In this document: positions 9,394 through 20,200 of the stretch, piece by piece | How positions within the stretch are numbered: position 1 is the first letter of the stretch | Layout: the number at the start of each line of letters is the position of its first letter | DNA from: Syntrophobacterales bacterium | Lineage (GTDB): Bacteria; Desulfobacterota; Syntrophia; Syntrophales; UBA5619 | Reading direction: 5' to 3' | Assembly (NCBI GenBank): GCA_019429105.1 | Contig: JAHYJE010000002.1 | Span: 62,001-126,000, forward strand | Length of the DNA: 64,000 bases | The notes under the pieces: model-generated | Seen by the model: only the letters and a program-made list of their open reading frames with translations | Database searches by the model: none | What the model was told of the DNA's origin: nothing | Position numbers and translations under genes: made by a program

Positions 9394-11223
9394 ATGGGTT
9401 ATAAAAATCTGGGCGAGTTCATCGCCCGACTTGAGCAAGAAGGGGAATTGCTGCGGATCAGGGATACGGTTTCTCCCCTTTTGGAGATAACGGAGATAAC
9501 CGACCGGATGTCCAAATCCGCAGATGGCGGGAAGGCGCTTTTCTTTGAAAAGGTTGCAGGTTCAGCGTTTCCGGTTGTCACGAACGCCTTCGGCAGTTAC
9601 CGAAGGATTGCCCTGGCCTTCGAATCAACCCCGCAGGAGCTTGCCGCAAGGCTGGCCGGGATCATCAAACAGGCGCCGCCGCAGTCAATCCTCGCAAAGA
9701 TCGGGATGATCCCGAAAGCGCTGTCCTGGGCTAAATTCATCCCGAGGACAAAAAAGCTGAAGGCGCCGCCCTGTCAGGAGGTTGTCCTTACGGGGGATGA
9801 GATCGATCTGACGAAGCTGCCGATTCTTCAATGCTGGCCAAAGGATGGGGGGAGGTTCATTACGCTCCCGGTTGTCTTTACGAAGGGGCTGGGAGATGGC
9901 AGGCGGAATGTCGGGATGTACCGGATGCAGATGTATGATGGGAAAACAACCGGGATGCACTGGCATATCCACAAGGACGGATCGCACCAGTTTATTGAAT
10001 ACCAAAAGGCCGGCCGCCGGATGGAGGTTGCCGTCGCCATCGGCACGGATCCCGCTGTTACCTATGCGGCAACGGCGCCCCTGCCGCGAGGGGTGGATGA
10101 AATGATGATGGCCGGCTTCATCCGGCAAAGCCCGGTTGTCCTGGTCAAAGCGGTTACCGTAGATATCGACGTGCCGGCGGAGGCGGAGTTTATCCTCGAG
10201 GGCTATGTCGATCCTGCAGAAACAAGGCTCGAAGGGCCGTTCGGCGATCATACGGGCTACTACTCCGCTGCCGATCTCTACCCGGTATTTCATCTGACGG
10301 CGATCACCCGCCGGAAAAATCCCGTTTACAGCGCGACGGTGGTGGGACGTCCGCCCATGGAAGATTGCTACCTTGCCTATACGACGGAGCGCCTTTTTCT
10401 GCCGCTGCTCCAGACGGTCATGCCGGAAATAAAGGATTATCTGCTTCCCTGGGAGGGAGTTTTTCATAGCATTGCCGTTGTCGCCATCGAAAAGGAGTAT
10501 CCGGGGCACGCCGCCAAGATCGCCTACGGCCTGTGGGGGAGCGGCCAGATGAGCTTTGCCAAGGCTCTAATCATCATTGACGATCAATCGCTTTTGGCAG
10601 ACGGTCGGCGACTCTTTGAGCATATCCTCAATATAATAGATTTCTCTTCCGATGTTACCATTGCCAGCGGCATTCTCGATGTCCTCGACCACTCCGCGGT
10701 TAATCCTCTGCTGGGGGCGAAAATCGCGATCGATGCGACCGCCCGCATTGCCGGTGAAGGGGAGCGATTAAGGGAATGCCTTGATTCTTCATCAATTTCC
10801 CCTGAAGGCGACGCGGAGCTGCTGCGGCGGCTGCAAGAAAAAGAGGGCGGCTTTACCGGATTGAGGATATTCTTTCCCGGGTGTAAAAGACGGCTCATCG
10901 CGGCAACCATCGATAAGGAAAAAGGGCAATCCTCCCGCCCCTATCTCGCTCTGCTGGCCCGGGAGCTCCGGGGTGGGGAAATATTTGTCCTCTACGATGC
11001 CGCGATAGACCTCGCGGACGATTCGCTGCTGCTCTGGAAGGCGTTCAATAATGTCGATCCTGCGCGGGATATTGCGATTGCCGAAACGAATATCACTATC
11101 GACGCAACCCGAAAAGGTCCCGCCGACGGCCATAAACGGCCATGGCCGGATGATATCGCAATGACGCCGGAAATAAAAAGAAGGGTAGAGAAAATACTGC
11201 AAAAGACCACGACAGGGTTCTAA
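9394..11223 (+). CDS. mqnL: UbiD-family decarboxylase of the menaquinone pathway
   Basis: A 609-residue prenylated-FMN-dependent decarboxylase, the long type associated with futalosine menaquinone synthesis, expected to remove the 6-carboxylate from the prenylated naphthoate. The family core is visible in [29 protein letters not shown] and the C-terminal DATRKGP region. A UbiX-type flavin prenyltransferase, needed to make the cofactor, is not in this window. ATG 9394 is preferred. It is the last gene of the mqn run; hsdR starts 5 nt later. Confidence 0.88.
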   Translation: MGYKNLGEFIARLEQEGELLRIRDTVSPLLEITEITDRMSKSADGGKALFFEKVAGSAFPVVTNAFGSYRRIALAFESTPQELAARLAGIIKQAPPQSILAKIGMIPKALSWAKFIPRTKKLKAPPCQEVVLTGDEIDLTKLPILQCWPKDGGRFITLPVVFTKGLGDGRRNVGMYRMQMYDGKTTGMHWHIHKDGSHQFIEYQKAGRRMEVAVAIGTDPAVTYAATAPLPRGVDEMMMAGFIRQSPVVLVKAVTVDIDVPAEAEFILEGYVDPAETRLEGPFGDHTGYYSAADLYPVFHLTAITRRKNPVYSATVVGRPPMEDCYLAYTTERLFLPLLQTVMPEIKDYLLPWEGVFHSIAVVAIEKEYPGHAAKIAYGLWGSGQMSFAKALIIIDDQSLLADGRRLFEHILNIIDFSSDVTIASGILDVLDHSAVNPLLGAKIAIDATARIAGEGERLRECLDSSSISPEGDAELLRRLQEKEGGFTGLRIFFPGCKRRLIAATIDKEKGQSSRPYLALLARELRGGEIFVLYDAAIDLADDSLLLWKAFNNVDPARDIAIAETNITIDATRKGPADGHKRPWPDDIAMTPEIKRRVEKILQKTTTGF

Positions 11224-11228
11224 TCGCC

Positions 11229-13580
11229 ATGAATAAGAAATCTCTGACCGAAGCAGATATCCGCACCAAGTTCATCACGCCGGCGCTCGCAGGTGCGGAC
11301 GGCAACAAGTGGAACGTGATGACCCAACTGCGCGAGGAGATCTATTTCACCAAAGGCCGTGTCATCGTGCGCGGCAAAACGGTTAAACGCGGCGAGGCCA
11401 AAAAGGCCGATTACATTCTGTTCTATAAACCCAACATTCCCATCGCCGTCATCGAGGCAAAGGACAATAACCACACCGTGGGTGCCGGCATGCAGCAGGC
11501 CCTGGAATATGCAGCGATTTTGGACGTTCCCTTTGCCTACAGTTCCAATGGCGATGCTTTTCTGGAGCACGACCGCACCTCCACCTGCGGCATTGTGGAA
11601 ACGGAAATCCCCCTCGACCGGTTCCCCACCCCCGCTGAGCTCTGGGCGCGCTACAGCGCTGCCAAGGGTTACACGGCTACACAGGAGACAGTAACAACCC
11701 AGGACTACTACTACGACGGTTCCGGCAAGTCGCCGCGCTACTACCAACTCGTCGCCATCAACCGCACCGTGGATGCCATCGCCCGCGGCGAGAACCGCAT
11801 CCTGCTGGTAATGGCCACCGGTACGGGCAAGACCTACACCGCTTTCCAGATCATCTGGCGGCTCTGGAAGTCCGGCGCCAGAAAGCGCATTCTCTTTCTC
11901 GTGGATCGCAATATCCTGGCCGATCAGACCAAGATCAACGATTTCAAACCCTTCGGCACGGCCATGACGAAGATCACCAACCGCACCGCCGATAAGGCCT
12001 TCGAGATCTACCTTTCGCTCTACCAAGCCGTTACGGGCACCGAGGAAGAGCAGAATATTTACAAGCAGTTCTCGCCGGACTTTTTCGACCTGATCGTCAT
12101 CGACGAATGCCACCGCGGTAGCGCCGCCGCCGATGCCAACTGGCGCCAGATACTCGAATACTTCTCTTCCGCCACCCAGATCGGTATGACCGCTACCCCC
12201 AAGGAAACCAAAGACGTTTCCAACATCGAGTACTTCGGCGACCCGATCTACACCTACTCGCTCCGGCAGGGCATCGCCGACGGCTTCCTGGCGCCGTACA
12301 AAGTCGTGCGCATCGGCATCGACAAAGACCTGGAAGGATGGCGGCCCGAGAAGGGCAAGACCGACAAGTACGGCCAGGAGATAGAGGACCGGGAATACAA
12401 CGATCTCGACTTTGACCGTAACCTCATCCTCGAGAAGCGGACCGAACTCGTCGCCGCCCGGATCACCGAATTCCTCAAGGCCACCGACCGATTCGCAAAA
12501 ACCATCGTCTTTTGCGACAACATCGATCACGCCGAGCGCATGCGCCAGGCCCTGGTCAACGCCAACCCCGACCTCGCCGCGGCCAACAACAAATACATCA
12601 TGCGCATCACCGGTGACAATGACGAGGGCAAGGCGCAGCTCGACAACTTCATTGATCCGGAGTCCACTTTTCCGGTCATCGCCACGACCTCGCAACTGAT
12701 GTCCACGGGCGTGGATGCCCAAACCTGCCATCTGATCGTGCTCGACAAACGCATCAACTCCATGACGGAATTCAAGCAGATCATCGGCCGCGGCACCCGC
12801 ATCAACGAGGATTATAACAAATTCTTCTTTACAATCATGGACTTCAAGCGGGCCACGGCGCTCTTTGCCGACCCGGATTTCGACGGCGATCCCGTGCAGA
12901 TCTATGAGCCGGATGCAAAAGATTCGGTTGTTCCTCCGGACGACCAGCCCGAGACCGGCGCCGAATATCCTTCGGGCGGAATCTTGATCGATCCGCCCGA
13001 GACAGGAGAGCCTCGGAAGAAGTACTACGTCGACGACGTGGAAGTAACCATTGCCACCGAGCGCGTGCAATACCTCGACGCCGATGGCAAGCTCATTACC
13101 GAGTCGCTCCGGGACTATACCCGTAAGACCATCCGTAAGGCCTATACCTCACTGAGCGACTTTCTCACCGCATGGAACAGCGCGGAGCGCAAACAGGCCG
13201 TGATCGATGAGCTGGCCGGCCAAGGGGTTTTCCTCGACGAACTGGCCGAGCAGGTGGGACGCGACTATGACGCCTTCGATCTCGTCTGCCATGTCGCCTT
13301 CGACCAGCCGCCCTTGACCCGCCGTGAGCGAGCCGAGCGCGTGCAAAAACGCCATGTTTTCGCCCGGTACGGCGAGCAGGCGCGGGCCGTTCTTCAGGAG
13401 CTGCTGCAGAAGTACGCCGACAGTGGCATCAGGAGCGTGGAATCTCTCGATATCCTGAAAGTTGACCCGCTGACCACCTTCGGCACACCGGTGGAAATCA
13501 TCAATCTCTTCGGTGGCAAGGAGAACTACCTGGCCGCCATTCAGGAACTGGAAACAGAACTTTACCTCAAGGCGGCCTGA
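11229..13580 (+). CDS. hsdR: Type I restriction enzyme R subunit
   Basis: 783 residues, matching the shorter EcoEI-like R subunits. The N-terminal PD-(D/E)xK nuclease shows D61 and E76-x-K78 (IAVIEAKD) with Q89-Q90 behind it. The helicase motor has Walker A MATGTGKT (195-202), DECH (292-295), TATPK and a C-terminal QIIGRGTR. It translocates DNA and cuts at a distance as part of HsdR2M2S. It begins 5 nt after mqnL and 3 nt before hsdM. Codons end in C far more often than in the mqn genes, suggesting transfer. Confidence 0.95.
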   Translation: MNKKSLTEADIRTKFITPALAGADGNKWNVMTQLREEIYFTKGRVIVRGKTVKRGEAKKADYILFYKPNIPIAVIEAKDNNHTVGAGMQQALEYAAILDVPFAYSSNGDAFLEHDRTSTCGIVETEIPLDRFPTPAELWARYSAAKGYTATQETVTTQDYYYDGSGKSPRYYQLVAINRTVDAIARGENRILLVMATGTGKTYTAFQIIWRLWKSGARKRILFLVDRNILADQTKINDFKPFGTAMTKITNRTADKAFEIYLSLYQAVTGTEEEQNIYKQFSPDFFDLIVIDECHRGSAAADANWRQILEYFSSATQIGMTATPKETKDVSNIEYFGDPIYTYSLRQGIADGFLAPYKVVRIGIDKDLEGWRPEKGKTDKYGQEIEDREYNDLDFDRNLILEKRTELVAARITEFLKATDRFAKTIVFCDNIDHAERMRQALVNANPDLAAANNKYIMRITGDNDEGKAQLDNFIDPESTFPVIATTSQLMSTGVDAQTCHLIVLDKRINSMTEFKQIIGRGTRINEDYNKFFFTIMDFKRATALFADPDFDGDPVQIYEPDAKDSVVPPDDQPETGAEYPSGGILIDPPETGEPRKKYYVDDVEVTIATERVQYLDADGKLITESLRDYTRKTIRKAYTSLSDFLTAWNSAERKQAVIDELAGQGVFLDELAEQVGRDYDAFDLVCHVAFDQPPLTRRERAERVQKRHVFARYGEQARAVLQELLQKYADSGIRSVESLDILKVDPLTTFGTPVEIINLFGGKENYLAAIQELETELYLKAA

Positions 13581-13583
13581 CCT

Positions 13584-15068
13584 ATGCCCAATGTCTCCAA
13601 TATTGTTAAAACCATTCAGGATATCATGCGCAAGGACGCCGGCACCTACGGCGACGCCCAGCGCCTGGAACAGCTCGGCTGGATGTTTTTCCTCAAAATC
13701 TTCGACGACCGCGAAAAGGAACTCGAACTCCTCCGAGATGCGTACCGGTCGCCGCTCCCCGCCGAACTGCGCTGGTCCACCTGGGCTGCCGATGACGAGG
13801 GCATCACGGGCGAGCCCCTGCTCGATTTCGTCAACAATACCCTCCTGTCTAAGCTGAAGGCCCTGACGGGCGGAACTGGGGACAAGCTCACCCCCCTCAT
13901 TCGCACCACCTTCGAGGATGCCAACAACTACATGAAGAACGGCACCCTCATGCGGCAGGTCATAAATAAAATCAGTGGCATAGACTTCAATGCCTCCGAC
14001 GACCGGCACATGTTCGGCGACATCTACGAAAAGCTGCTCAAGGACCTGCAATCCGCCGGCAATGCGGGCGAGTTCTACACGCCCCGGGCCGTCACCCAAT
14101 TTATCGTCGAGCAGGTCAACCCGCGCCTGGATAAACACGAAATCATCCTCGATCCCGCCTGCGGCACCGGCGGCTTCCTTACCTGCGCCATTGAGTACCT
14201 GCGCAAGCAGGCCAAGACGGAAGCCGACGAACGCTTCATTCAGGACTGTTTCGCGGGCATCGAGAAAAAGCATCTGCCCCACGTGCTCTGCATGACCAAC
14301 CTTCTGCTGCACGGCATCGACATCCCCTCCAATGTTCGCCACGACAACACCCTGGCCCGCCCCCTGCGCGACTGGTCGCCCAGGGAGCGCGTGGATGTCA
14401 TCGTCACGAATCCGCCCTTCGGCGGCATGGAGGAAGACGGCATCGAGGCCAACTTTCCCGCGGAATTCCGCACCCGTGAGACAGCCGATCTTTTTCTGGT
14501 CCTGCTCATGAAGATCCTCAAGCCCGGCGGCCGCGCCGGTCTCGTTCTCCCCGACGGTACACTCTTCGGCGAAGGCGTGAAGACCCGCATCAAGGAAGAG
14601 TTGCTCCGCGAGTGCAACCTGCACACCATTGTCCGCCTGCCCAACGGTGTCTTCAATCCCTACACCGGCATCCGGACCAATCTTCTCTTCTTCACCAAGG
14701 GTCAGCCAACCACCGAAGTCTGGTACTACGAGCATCCCTATCCGCCCGGCGCCAAGTCCTACAACAAAGGGAAACCGATCCGCATCGAGGAGTTCGAGCC
14801 GGAGCGGGCTTGGTGGGGAGATGAAACGAATGGCTTCGCCGGGCGCGTGGAAAACGAGCAGGCCTGGCGCGTTTCCATCGACCAGATCAAGGCGGGCAAC
14901 TACAACCTCGACCTCAAGAATCCGCACGTAAGCGACACCGGCCCCGGAGACCTGGATCACCTTCTACCCGAATACGAAAAACTCCTCGCCCAGATCGCCG
15001 CCACCCGCGCCGAATTGAAGGCGCAGTTGCAGGAGGCGTTGACACGAAGTATGAAGGCAGAAGGATGA
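13584..15068 (+). CDS. hsdM: Type I DNA methyltransferase M subunit
   Basis: 494-residue N6-adenine methyltransferase. SAM-binding motif I is DPACGTGGF (190-198) and catalytic motif IV is NPPF (276-279). The N-terminal helical domain (YGDAQRLEQLGWMFFLKIFD) and the AGEFYTPRAV block are typical of HsdM. A C-terminal coiled segment ends the protein. Its TGA overlaps the next small ORF in ATGA, so translation passes into that ORF rather than directly into hsdS. Codon use matches hsdR. Confidence 0.96.
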   Translation: MPNVSNIVKTIQDIMRKDAGTYGDAQRLEQLGWMFFLKIFDDREKELELLRDAYRSPLPAELRWSTWAADDEGITGEPLLDFVNNTLLSKLKALTGGTGDKLTPLIRTTFEDANNYMKNGTLMRQVINKISGIDFNASDDRHMFGDIYEKLLKDLQSAGNAGEFYTPRAVTQFIVEQVNPRLDKHEIILDPACGTGGFLTCAIEYLRKQAKTEADERFIQDCFAGIEKKHLPHVLCMTNLLLHGIDIPSNVRHDNTLARPLRDWSPRERVDVIVTNPPFGGMEEDGIEANFPAEFRTRETADLFLVLLMKILKPGGRAGLVLPDGTLFGEGVKTRIKEELLRECNLHTIVRLPNGVFNPYTGIRTNLLFFTKGQPTTEVWYYEHPYPPGAKSYNKGKPIRIEEFEPERAWWGDETNGFAGRVENEQAWRVSIDQIKAGNYNLDLKNPHVSDTGPGDLDHLLPEYEKLLAQIAATRAELKAQLQEALTRSMKAEG

Positions 15069-15325
15069 AGGAAATAATCGCTTTCCCAATTTTTCAGAAG
15101 GCGTCTGACAAATCTTTGTCCGTCAAGATTCCCCAGAAGGCGTCTGGGCAATTACTGCTGACGCAAAAAGGTCAGAAGGCTACTGACCAATTCAGGAGGA
15201 TTGTGCAGAACCCTTCTGCACAATTGGTGATTTCCGCAACGCCGTCGCGGAAATCACCCTTTGCCCTCGGTTGGCCCCTCTATGCCTTGCCCGATTGGGT
15301 GCGGGAGCAGGAAGCGGGCGTATGA
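15065..15325 (+). CDS. Small repeat-containing ORF coupled between hsdM and hsdS
   Basis: 86 residues, family not recognised. It overlaps hsdM at its start (ATGA, 15065-15068) and hsdS at its end (ATGA, 15322-15325), so both junctions suggest translational coupling. Residues 11-60 hold four imperfect repeats beginning QKASDKS, QKASGQL, QKATDQF and QNPSAQL; the first three are exactly 13 residues (39 nt) apart. The underlying DNA is rich in hairpins. The C-terminus is basic then hydrophobic. It may be a real accessory peptide, or a spacer whose reading frame is kept open to pass ribosomes to hsdS. Confidence 0.55.
   Translation: MKEIIAFPIFQKASDKSLSVKIPQKASGQLLLTQKGQKATDQFRRIVQNPSAQLVISATPSRKSPFALGWPLYALPDWVREQEAGV
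15095..15258 (+). repeat. 39-nt tandem repeats grading into strong hairpins
   Basis: Units start at 15095, 15134 and 15173 with CAGAAGGCGTCTG, CAGAAGGCGTCTG and CAGAAGGCTACTG, at exact 39-nt spacing; a fourth diverged unit starts at 15206. Each unit start is itself a small palindrome (CAG...CTG). The last parts form an 11-bp hairpin (15200-15210 with 15214-15224) and a perfect 12-bp hairpin, GGTGATTTCCGC (15226-15237) with GCGGAAATCACC (15247-15258). No T-run follows, so these are not ordinary terminators. Confidence 0.85.
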
Positions 15326-16953
15326 AGCTGGAGACGTTCTTCGAGAAGTTCGAACAATTCGCCGAAGCGCCCAACGCGGTGGCGAAGATGCGGGAATTGG
15401 TGTTGCAACTTGCGGTTCAAGGAAAGTTGGTGGAGCAGAGCCCAAACGACGGTAGTGCAACAGATCTTATTGAACGTTCAATAAATGAGCGTAACCGTCT
15501 TGTTAAAGAAAAACGGATACGTAATTCCCAGTCAATAACACCGGTGAGTGAATTTAAAACCGCCGGATCACTTCCTAAAAGTTGGGCATGGACAACCCTT
15601 GCCGAGATTTCGTTGATCAACCCGCGCAATGACGTCGAGGATGATGCTTTAGCGACTTTCATTCCTATGCCCGGTATACCGCAAAACTACCGTGGACCGC
15701 TTGATGGGGAAATCCGGCGCTGGGGTGAGATAAAAAAATCATTCACACACTTTGCAGATGGTGACATAGCTCTCGCCAAAATCACACCATGTTTTCAGAA
15801 CGGAAAATCAGCAGTTTTTCGTGGACTGAAGAACGGAATTGGCGCCGGTACTACAGAACTTCATGTCGCGCGTCCTGTCGGAGGACCAGTGCTTCCAGAA
15901 TATGTCTGGATTTTCCTAAAATCACCCTTATTTATCGCTGAGGGAATTCCGGCCATGACAGGATCGGCGGGACAAAAAAGAGTCCCCACCGGTTATTTCG
16001 CGCTGAAGCCGTTCCCCCTCCCACCCCTCGCCGAGCAGAAGCGGATCGTGGCGAAGGTGGATGAATTGATGGCCTTGTGTGATCGACTGGAGACGCAGCA
16101 GCAGGAACGCGAAACCCGGCACGCCGCACTTGCCCGCGCCTCTCTCGCCCGCTTTGCCGACGCGCCCACACCAGAGAACCTCAACTCCCTCTTTCATCCG
16201 TCTTACGCCATCGCACCCGCCGACCTCCGCAAAACCATCCTCACCCTCGCCGTCCAAGGAAAACTCGTCCCCCCAATTTTGGATGAAAATACATCGTACG
16301 ATGCATGGTCGTCCAATAACACAATTACTAAAAAAGTGATGAGTATTCCGGCTCTGCCGAATGGTTGGTCAAGTGCGCCGCTTGTCAGTATTACTGCGGA
16401 AATTGTTGATTGTCCTCATTCAACGCCGAAGTGGACCGAATATGGAAAAATTTGCATAAGGACCACTCAGTTTCGCCCTGGACGTCTTGATCTTTCGACT
16501 CCTCGGTATGTGAGCGAAGAAACTTACACCGAGAGAATTCAACGCCTGCGCCCTCAAGAGGACTATATTCTTTACAGCCGAGAGGGTGGAATACTTGGCG
16601 TAGCTTGTCGTGTCCCACCGAATGTAGAGCTATGCTTGGGCCAGAGGATGATGCTGATCAGATCTGGAGAAAAGATGATTCCCCCGTTTCTGGAATTGAT
16701 TTTGAACTCCCCTTTCATAACGGATATCGCTCGCCGCGAGACAACCGGTGGGGCCGCACCCCGCGTAAATGTGGCCACAGTGAAGGCCTACCCAATTCCC
16801 ATCCCACCCCTCGCCGAACAACACCAGATCGTTGCCAAAGTCGATCAATTGATGGCCTTGGTGGACCAGCTGGAAATGCAACTCATGGCCTCCCGCACTG
16901 CTGCCGTCAACCTCATGGAAGCCGTGGTTGCCGAACTGACTGTACAGAATTGA
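15322..16953 (+). CDS. hsdS: Type I restriction-modification specificity subunit
   Basis: 543 residues from ATG 15322, which overlaps the preceding stop; an in-frame extension to 15271 lies within the preceding ORF. Two target-recognition domains (about residues 80-230 and 325-490) each end in a conserved helical spacer, PLAEQKRIVAKVDELMAL and PLAEQHQIVAKVDQLMAL. The element LAVQGKLV also occurs twice (near 30 and 308), giving the two-fold layout of HsdS. The recognition domains are visibly more AT-rich than the spacers, as in swapped cassettes. The DNA target cannot be predicted. Confidence 0.94.
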   Translation: MKLETFFEKFEQFAEAPNAVAKMRELVLQLAVQGKLVEQSPNDGSATDLIERSINERNRLVKEKRIRNSQSITPVSEFKTAGSLPKSWAWTTLAEISLINPRNDVEDDALATFIPMPGIPQNYRGPLDGEIRRWGEIKKSFTHFADGDIALAKITPCFQNGKSAVFRGLKNGIGAGTTELHVARPVGGPVLPEYVWIFLKSPLFIAEGIPAMTGSAGQKRVPTGYFALKPFPLPPLAEQKRIVAKVDELMALCDRLETQQQERETRHAALARASLARFADAPTPENLNSLFHPSYAIAPADLRKTILTLAVQGKLVPPILDENTSYDAWSSNNTITKKVMSIPALPNGWSSAPLVSITAEIVDCPHSTPKWTEYGKICIRTTQFRPGRLDLSTPRYVSEETYTERIQRLRPQEDYILYSREGGILGVACRVPPNVELCLGQRMMLIRSGEKMIPPFLELILNSPFITDIARRETTGGAAPRVNVATVKAYPIPIPPLAEQHQIVAKVDQLMALVDQLEMQLMASRTAAVNLMEAVVAELTVQN

Positions 16954-17270
16954 TTTATGCCGAACTTTTCCCAGTCATCCTTTGATCACGGAGCCACCGG
17001 AGAGATTTATCCGTGGCCGATGGCAAGCGGCCCGACAATGAATAACCATTGACACCGAGCGACTACATTATTTTTCTTGATATCCCCCCGATTTTTCTGT
17101 ATTGTCCTCCGCAAGAATCATCATGAAATCGTGAGTATTTAACCCTGTCTTGTTCTCACCCACTGTCGCCGCGCCCCTTGGGGGCTGAAGTTGATATCGA
17201 ACCCGTGAAGGTGCACAGGGCATAAGCCCGGCGCTGACCGGCAACGGTTTCGACCCTTATTCTTTCATCT
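16954..17270. other. Intergenic region between hsdS and the NACHT gene
   Basis: A 317-bp stretch with no supported gene. Its first 80 bp are of island composition, then a short AT-rich patch holds the promoter at 17077-17105. The leader includes a GC-rich segment (GCGCCCCTTGGGGGC) that could fold. No clear terminator was found after hsdS. Confidence 0.5.
17077..17105 (+). promoter_or_regulatory. Putative promoter for the phosphoesterase-NACHT gene
   Basis: TTGATA (17077-17082) and TATTGT (17100-17105) with 17-bp spacing, in an AT-rich stretch after hsdS. It would give a leader of about 160 nt before the large ORF. Confidence 0.45.
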
Positions 17271-20200
17271 ATGATCGAGTTTAAGATGCAAACTATCCTC
17301 CACCTCACGGACATACATTTTGGTTGGGAAGGCAAGGAACCATCAGGACATGCAGATCGTAAGCTTTGTTTGGATGGTATGCTTGCCGAATTGAAGAAAC
17401 TTGAGCCCCCATGGAAACCGACAATCATATGCATCTCTGGAGATATTGCATGGCACGGCTATGAATCAGAATATGCAGAGGCGAGGAATTGGCTTGACGA
17501 GCTTCTTGAAGTCTGTGGTCTGACATACAAACAGATGATCGTTTGTGCTGGAAATCATGATGTCATACGTACCACGGCAGAAAAGCTTTCGCGTCCTGAA
17601 TCGTCAAAAGATGCTGACAAAGTTCTGTCACCACCAATTGCCAAACATTTCGAAGAACCTTTCACACAATTCATTTCCTTCTGCAACCAGGTGGAGATGC
17701 CAATTATGAAGTTTGGCGAATCCGAATCCCGCTTGGTGGGGATGAGAACGATAAATAAGATTCGATTTATCGTACTAAACTCTTCATGGTTTTCTAAGGA
17801 CGACTTTGACGAAGGAAAGCTTTGGATTGGATTGCCACATTTAAAATATATGGAGAGTCATAGCGACCTTCAACTTCTTGAAGATAAGCCTAGTGCTCCC
17901 CTGACAATCGCACTGTTTCATCATCCCGCAGAAATGCTGAATAAAGACGAGAGACACACCTCCGGCCTCCGCCAGAATACTTACGACTATTTCGCCCATC
18001 GCTCGCATATCATGCTGACTGGGCATACACACGATGCTGTAAGGCGTGCGGATCGTATAGCGGAAGGAGCTTTGAATTTTACCGGTGGATCGGCATACGC
18101 AGGTGCCGCACATTTTAACACAATTCGGTTGATTCAGATTGCTGGGGATAAGGTTATTGACCGCTCATTCGAGTTTGATCCGCGCTCGGTCGAAAACAAG
18201 TGGAGAGCACATGAAGCCTTTACTCAATATCTGGTAATCGAACGCGATCGTGAGCGGAATTTATTCCAGGTTGAAGCTGCATTCAGCACACAGGAGTATC
18301 GGAATTCGTTTCGTAATGACGCTGTAAGACATCTTGAAATAAAGTCTCGTCTATTAAGGCAAACTGGAATACTCCCCGCAATAGTCAGGCGACCGGTAGC
18401 AGTACGAATAAGCGTTCAGCGTAATCAATATGATAGGGCTGGCCGGCTCATCAGAGAAAAACACACAGAACATGAGATGCCATTTTACGACGCTGTTCGA
18501 GAATCCAGGCGTACATTGTTACTTGGGGACTTGGGAACTGGGAAAAGCACACTCGCCGCTCAATTGGTGACCGAAACAATAGACAGGTCCGCAAATGCTG
18601 TGGCAGTTTTTGTTCCGGTAAAGTCCCTCCGATGTTCAGGCCAATTTACGCCACGGGATTTGCTCAATTACATCGACGACTATGTTGCCAATGCAGTATG
18701 GCTAAAAACACCGAAATTCAACCTTAGCTCAATGCTCGATCGAGGAATTGAGGTGCTGCTCGTCCTTGATGGACTAGATGAGCTTGCTCGCGATGTCGCC
18801 GCTCGCTTGTTGAGGCACTCGGCTGCGCTCGTCGAGAATTGGCCGACAATTCAGGTGGTCAGTACCGCAAGGCCTGTCGAATTAGTCGGTGTATCTTACG
18901 CCGATTGGCGAATTGTGCATACCGTAGCGTTAGATGACACCTCAAAAAGTGACTTTATTCGAGAAGAGTTGATCGCCGAGGGTGTTCCAACAGAGCAATT
19001 GCATGAGAGGACATCGGTTTTGCTTAGATCTTTAAAGGACATGACCTCTCTCGATTCGATAGCAAACTCTCCGCTTTCGATCCGTCTGATATATCAACAT
19101 TTGAAAAGTCTTTCCTCAGTTGCTCAATTAACGCTCGGTGACTTGCTATATGATCTCCTGATAGAGCGGCTAGATGGATGGCAAAAACGTGATGATAAGC
19201 CCTCTGCGTACTTACATTTCGATAAAATTTTCCCCACTCCTGAACAAAAAGGACTATTTTTATCAATTCTAGCAGAAAAAGCTGTAACAAAAAGACAAAT
19301 AGGCCAGGAAGAAGCAAAAACATTGTTAGAGGAACGCGCAACTACTATTCCCGGAGCGAACAGCTATCAACTTGCGGAAGAAGCGATTTCGTTTTACGAA
19401 TGGCTCGGTTTGCTCACAAAAGCCGAATCAATTGAATTCCCCCTCCAGCCTCTGGCGGAAGTATGCGCAGCGATGGGCTATCTTTCTCGATGGATCAACA
19501 GTCACGATAGTAAACCTCTTCCAGACCGTGAGGTTTGGCGGCCCATCTCATTTGTCGCTGCAATTGCAAAGCGGCGTGGTTTATTCCCCAAAATTCGAGA
19601 GCGACTGAACGCCTATATCGATGCTCTGATGAATGAACATGGCTATCTTCCTGCGGCATGTTACATCGTTGCTGAAGCCGCCGATACTGCTCTTGCGTCA
19701 CATACAGTTTGTCAAATCGACGATCTTGGGTATCGCCCGTTGACCTTTTTCCAAAATGAGAGAAAGGCATCAGCTCGAAACATAGCAAAGACTCTCGCAC
19801 TTGCAGGAGAAACTGGATTCGAGTGGTTCTTCAAGGACTATTTGGACCCGAGATATCCGATTCCAAATGCAGGGTCTGCGATAGTCAAGGAGGTGTTTGC
19901 AGAATGGGCTGCACTTGTGCGCGCAACACTGACTTCGGCGCAAAAGGAAAAACTTGCTAGGCTCGTCTCCCCTTACCAAGCCACGGGTGAGGGTAACTTC
20001 TTCGGAGTTCTAACCATACTGTCGGTGCTAGTGCCAGAAGCTTTTTTGCATGAAGATAGGTTCTGGTATCAGTCCCTTGCAATGGACGATGGACTGTTCA
20101 CTGAATGGGTGAAGGAGCAGTTACTTTTGGCAAAGGGGGCGGAAGATTCAGCTAAGATTATTGATGCTCTATTATTGCAGCGGTCAAGCGAGAGCGCACG

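Noticed and set aside
11220-13070. 616-codon open frame on the minus strand opposite hsdR
   Set aside because: hsdR shows helicase and nuclease motifs over the same span; the antisense frame is Gly/Val/Asp-rich with no motif and arises from the strong third-position C bias of hsdR.
13149-14960. 603-codon minus-strand open frame opposite hsdM
   Set aside because: Mirror frame of a codon-biased gene; no recognisable domain, while hsdM has both methyltransferase motifs.
15095-15211. Short tandem repeats considered as a CRISPR array
   Set aside because: Units are contiguous 39-nt repeats inside an open frame, with no unique spacers and no cas genes nearby.
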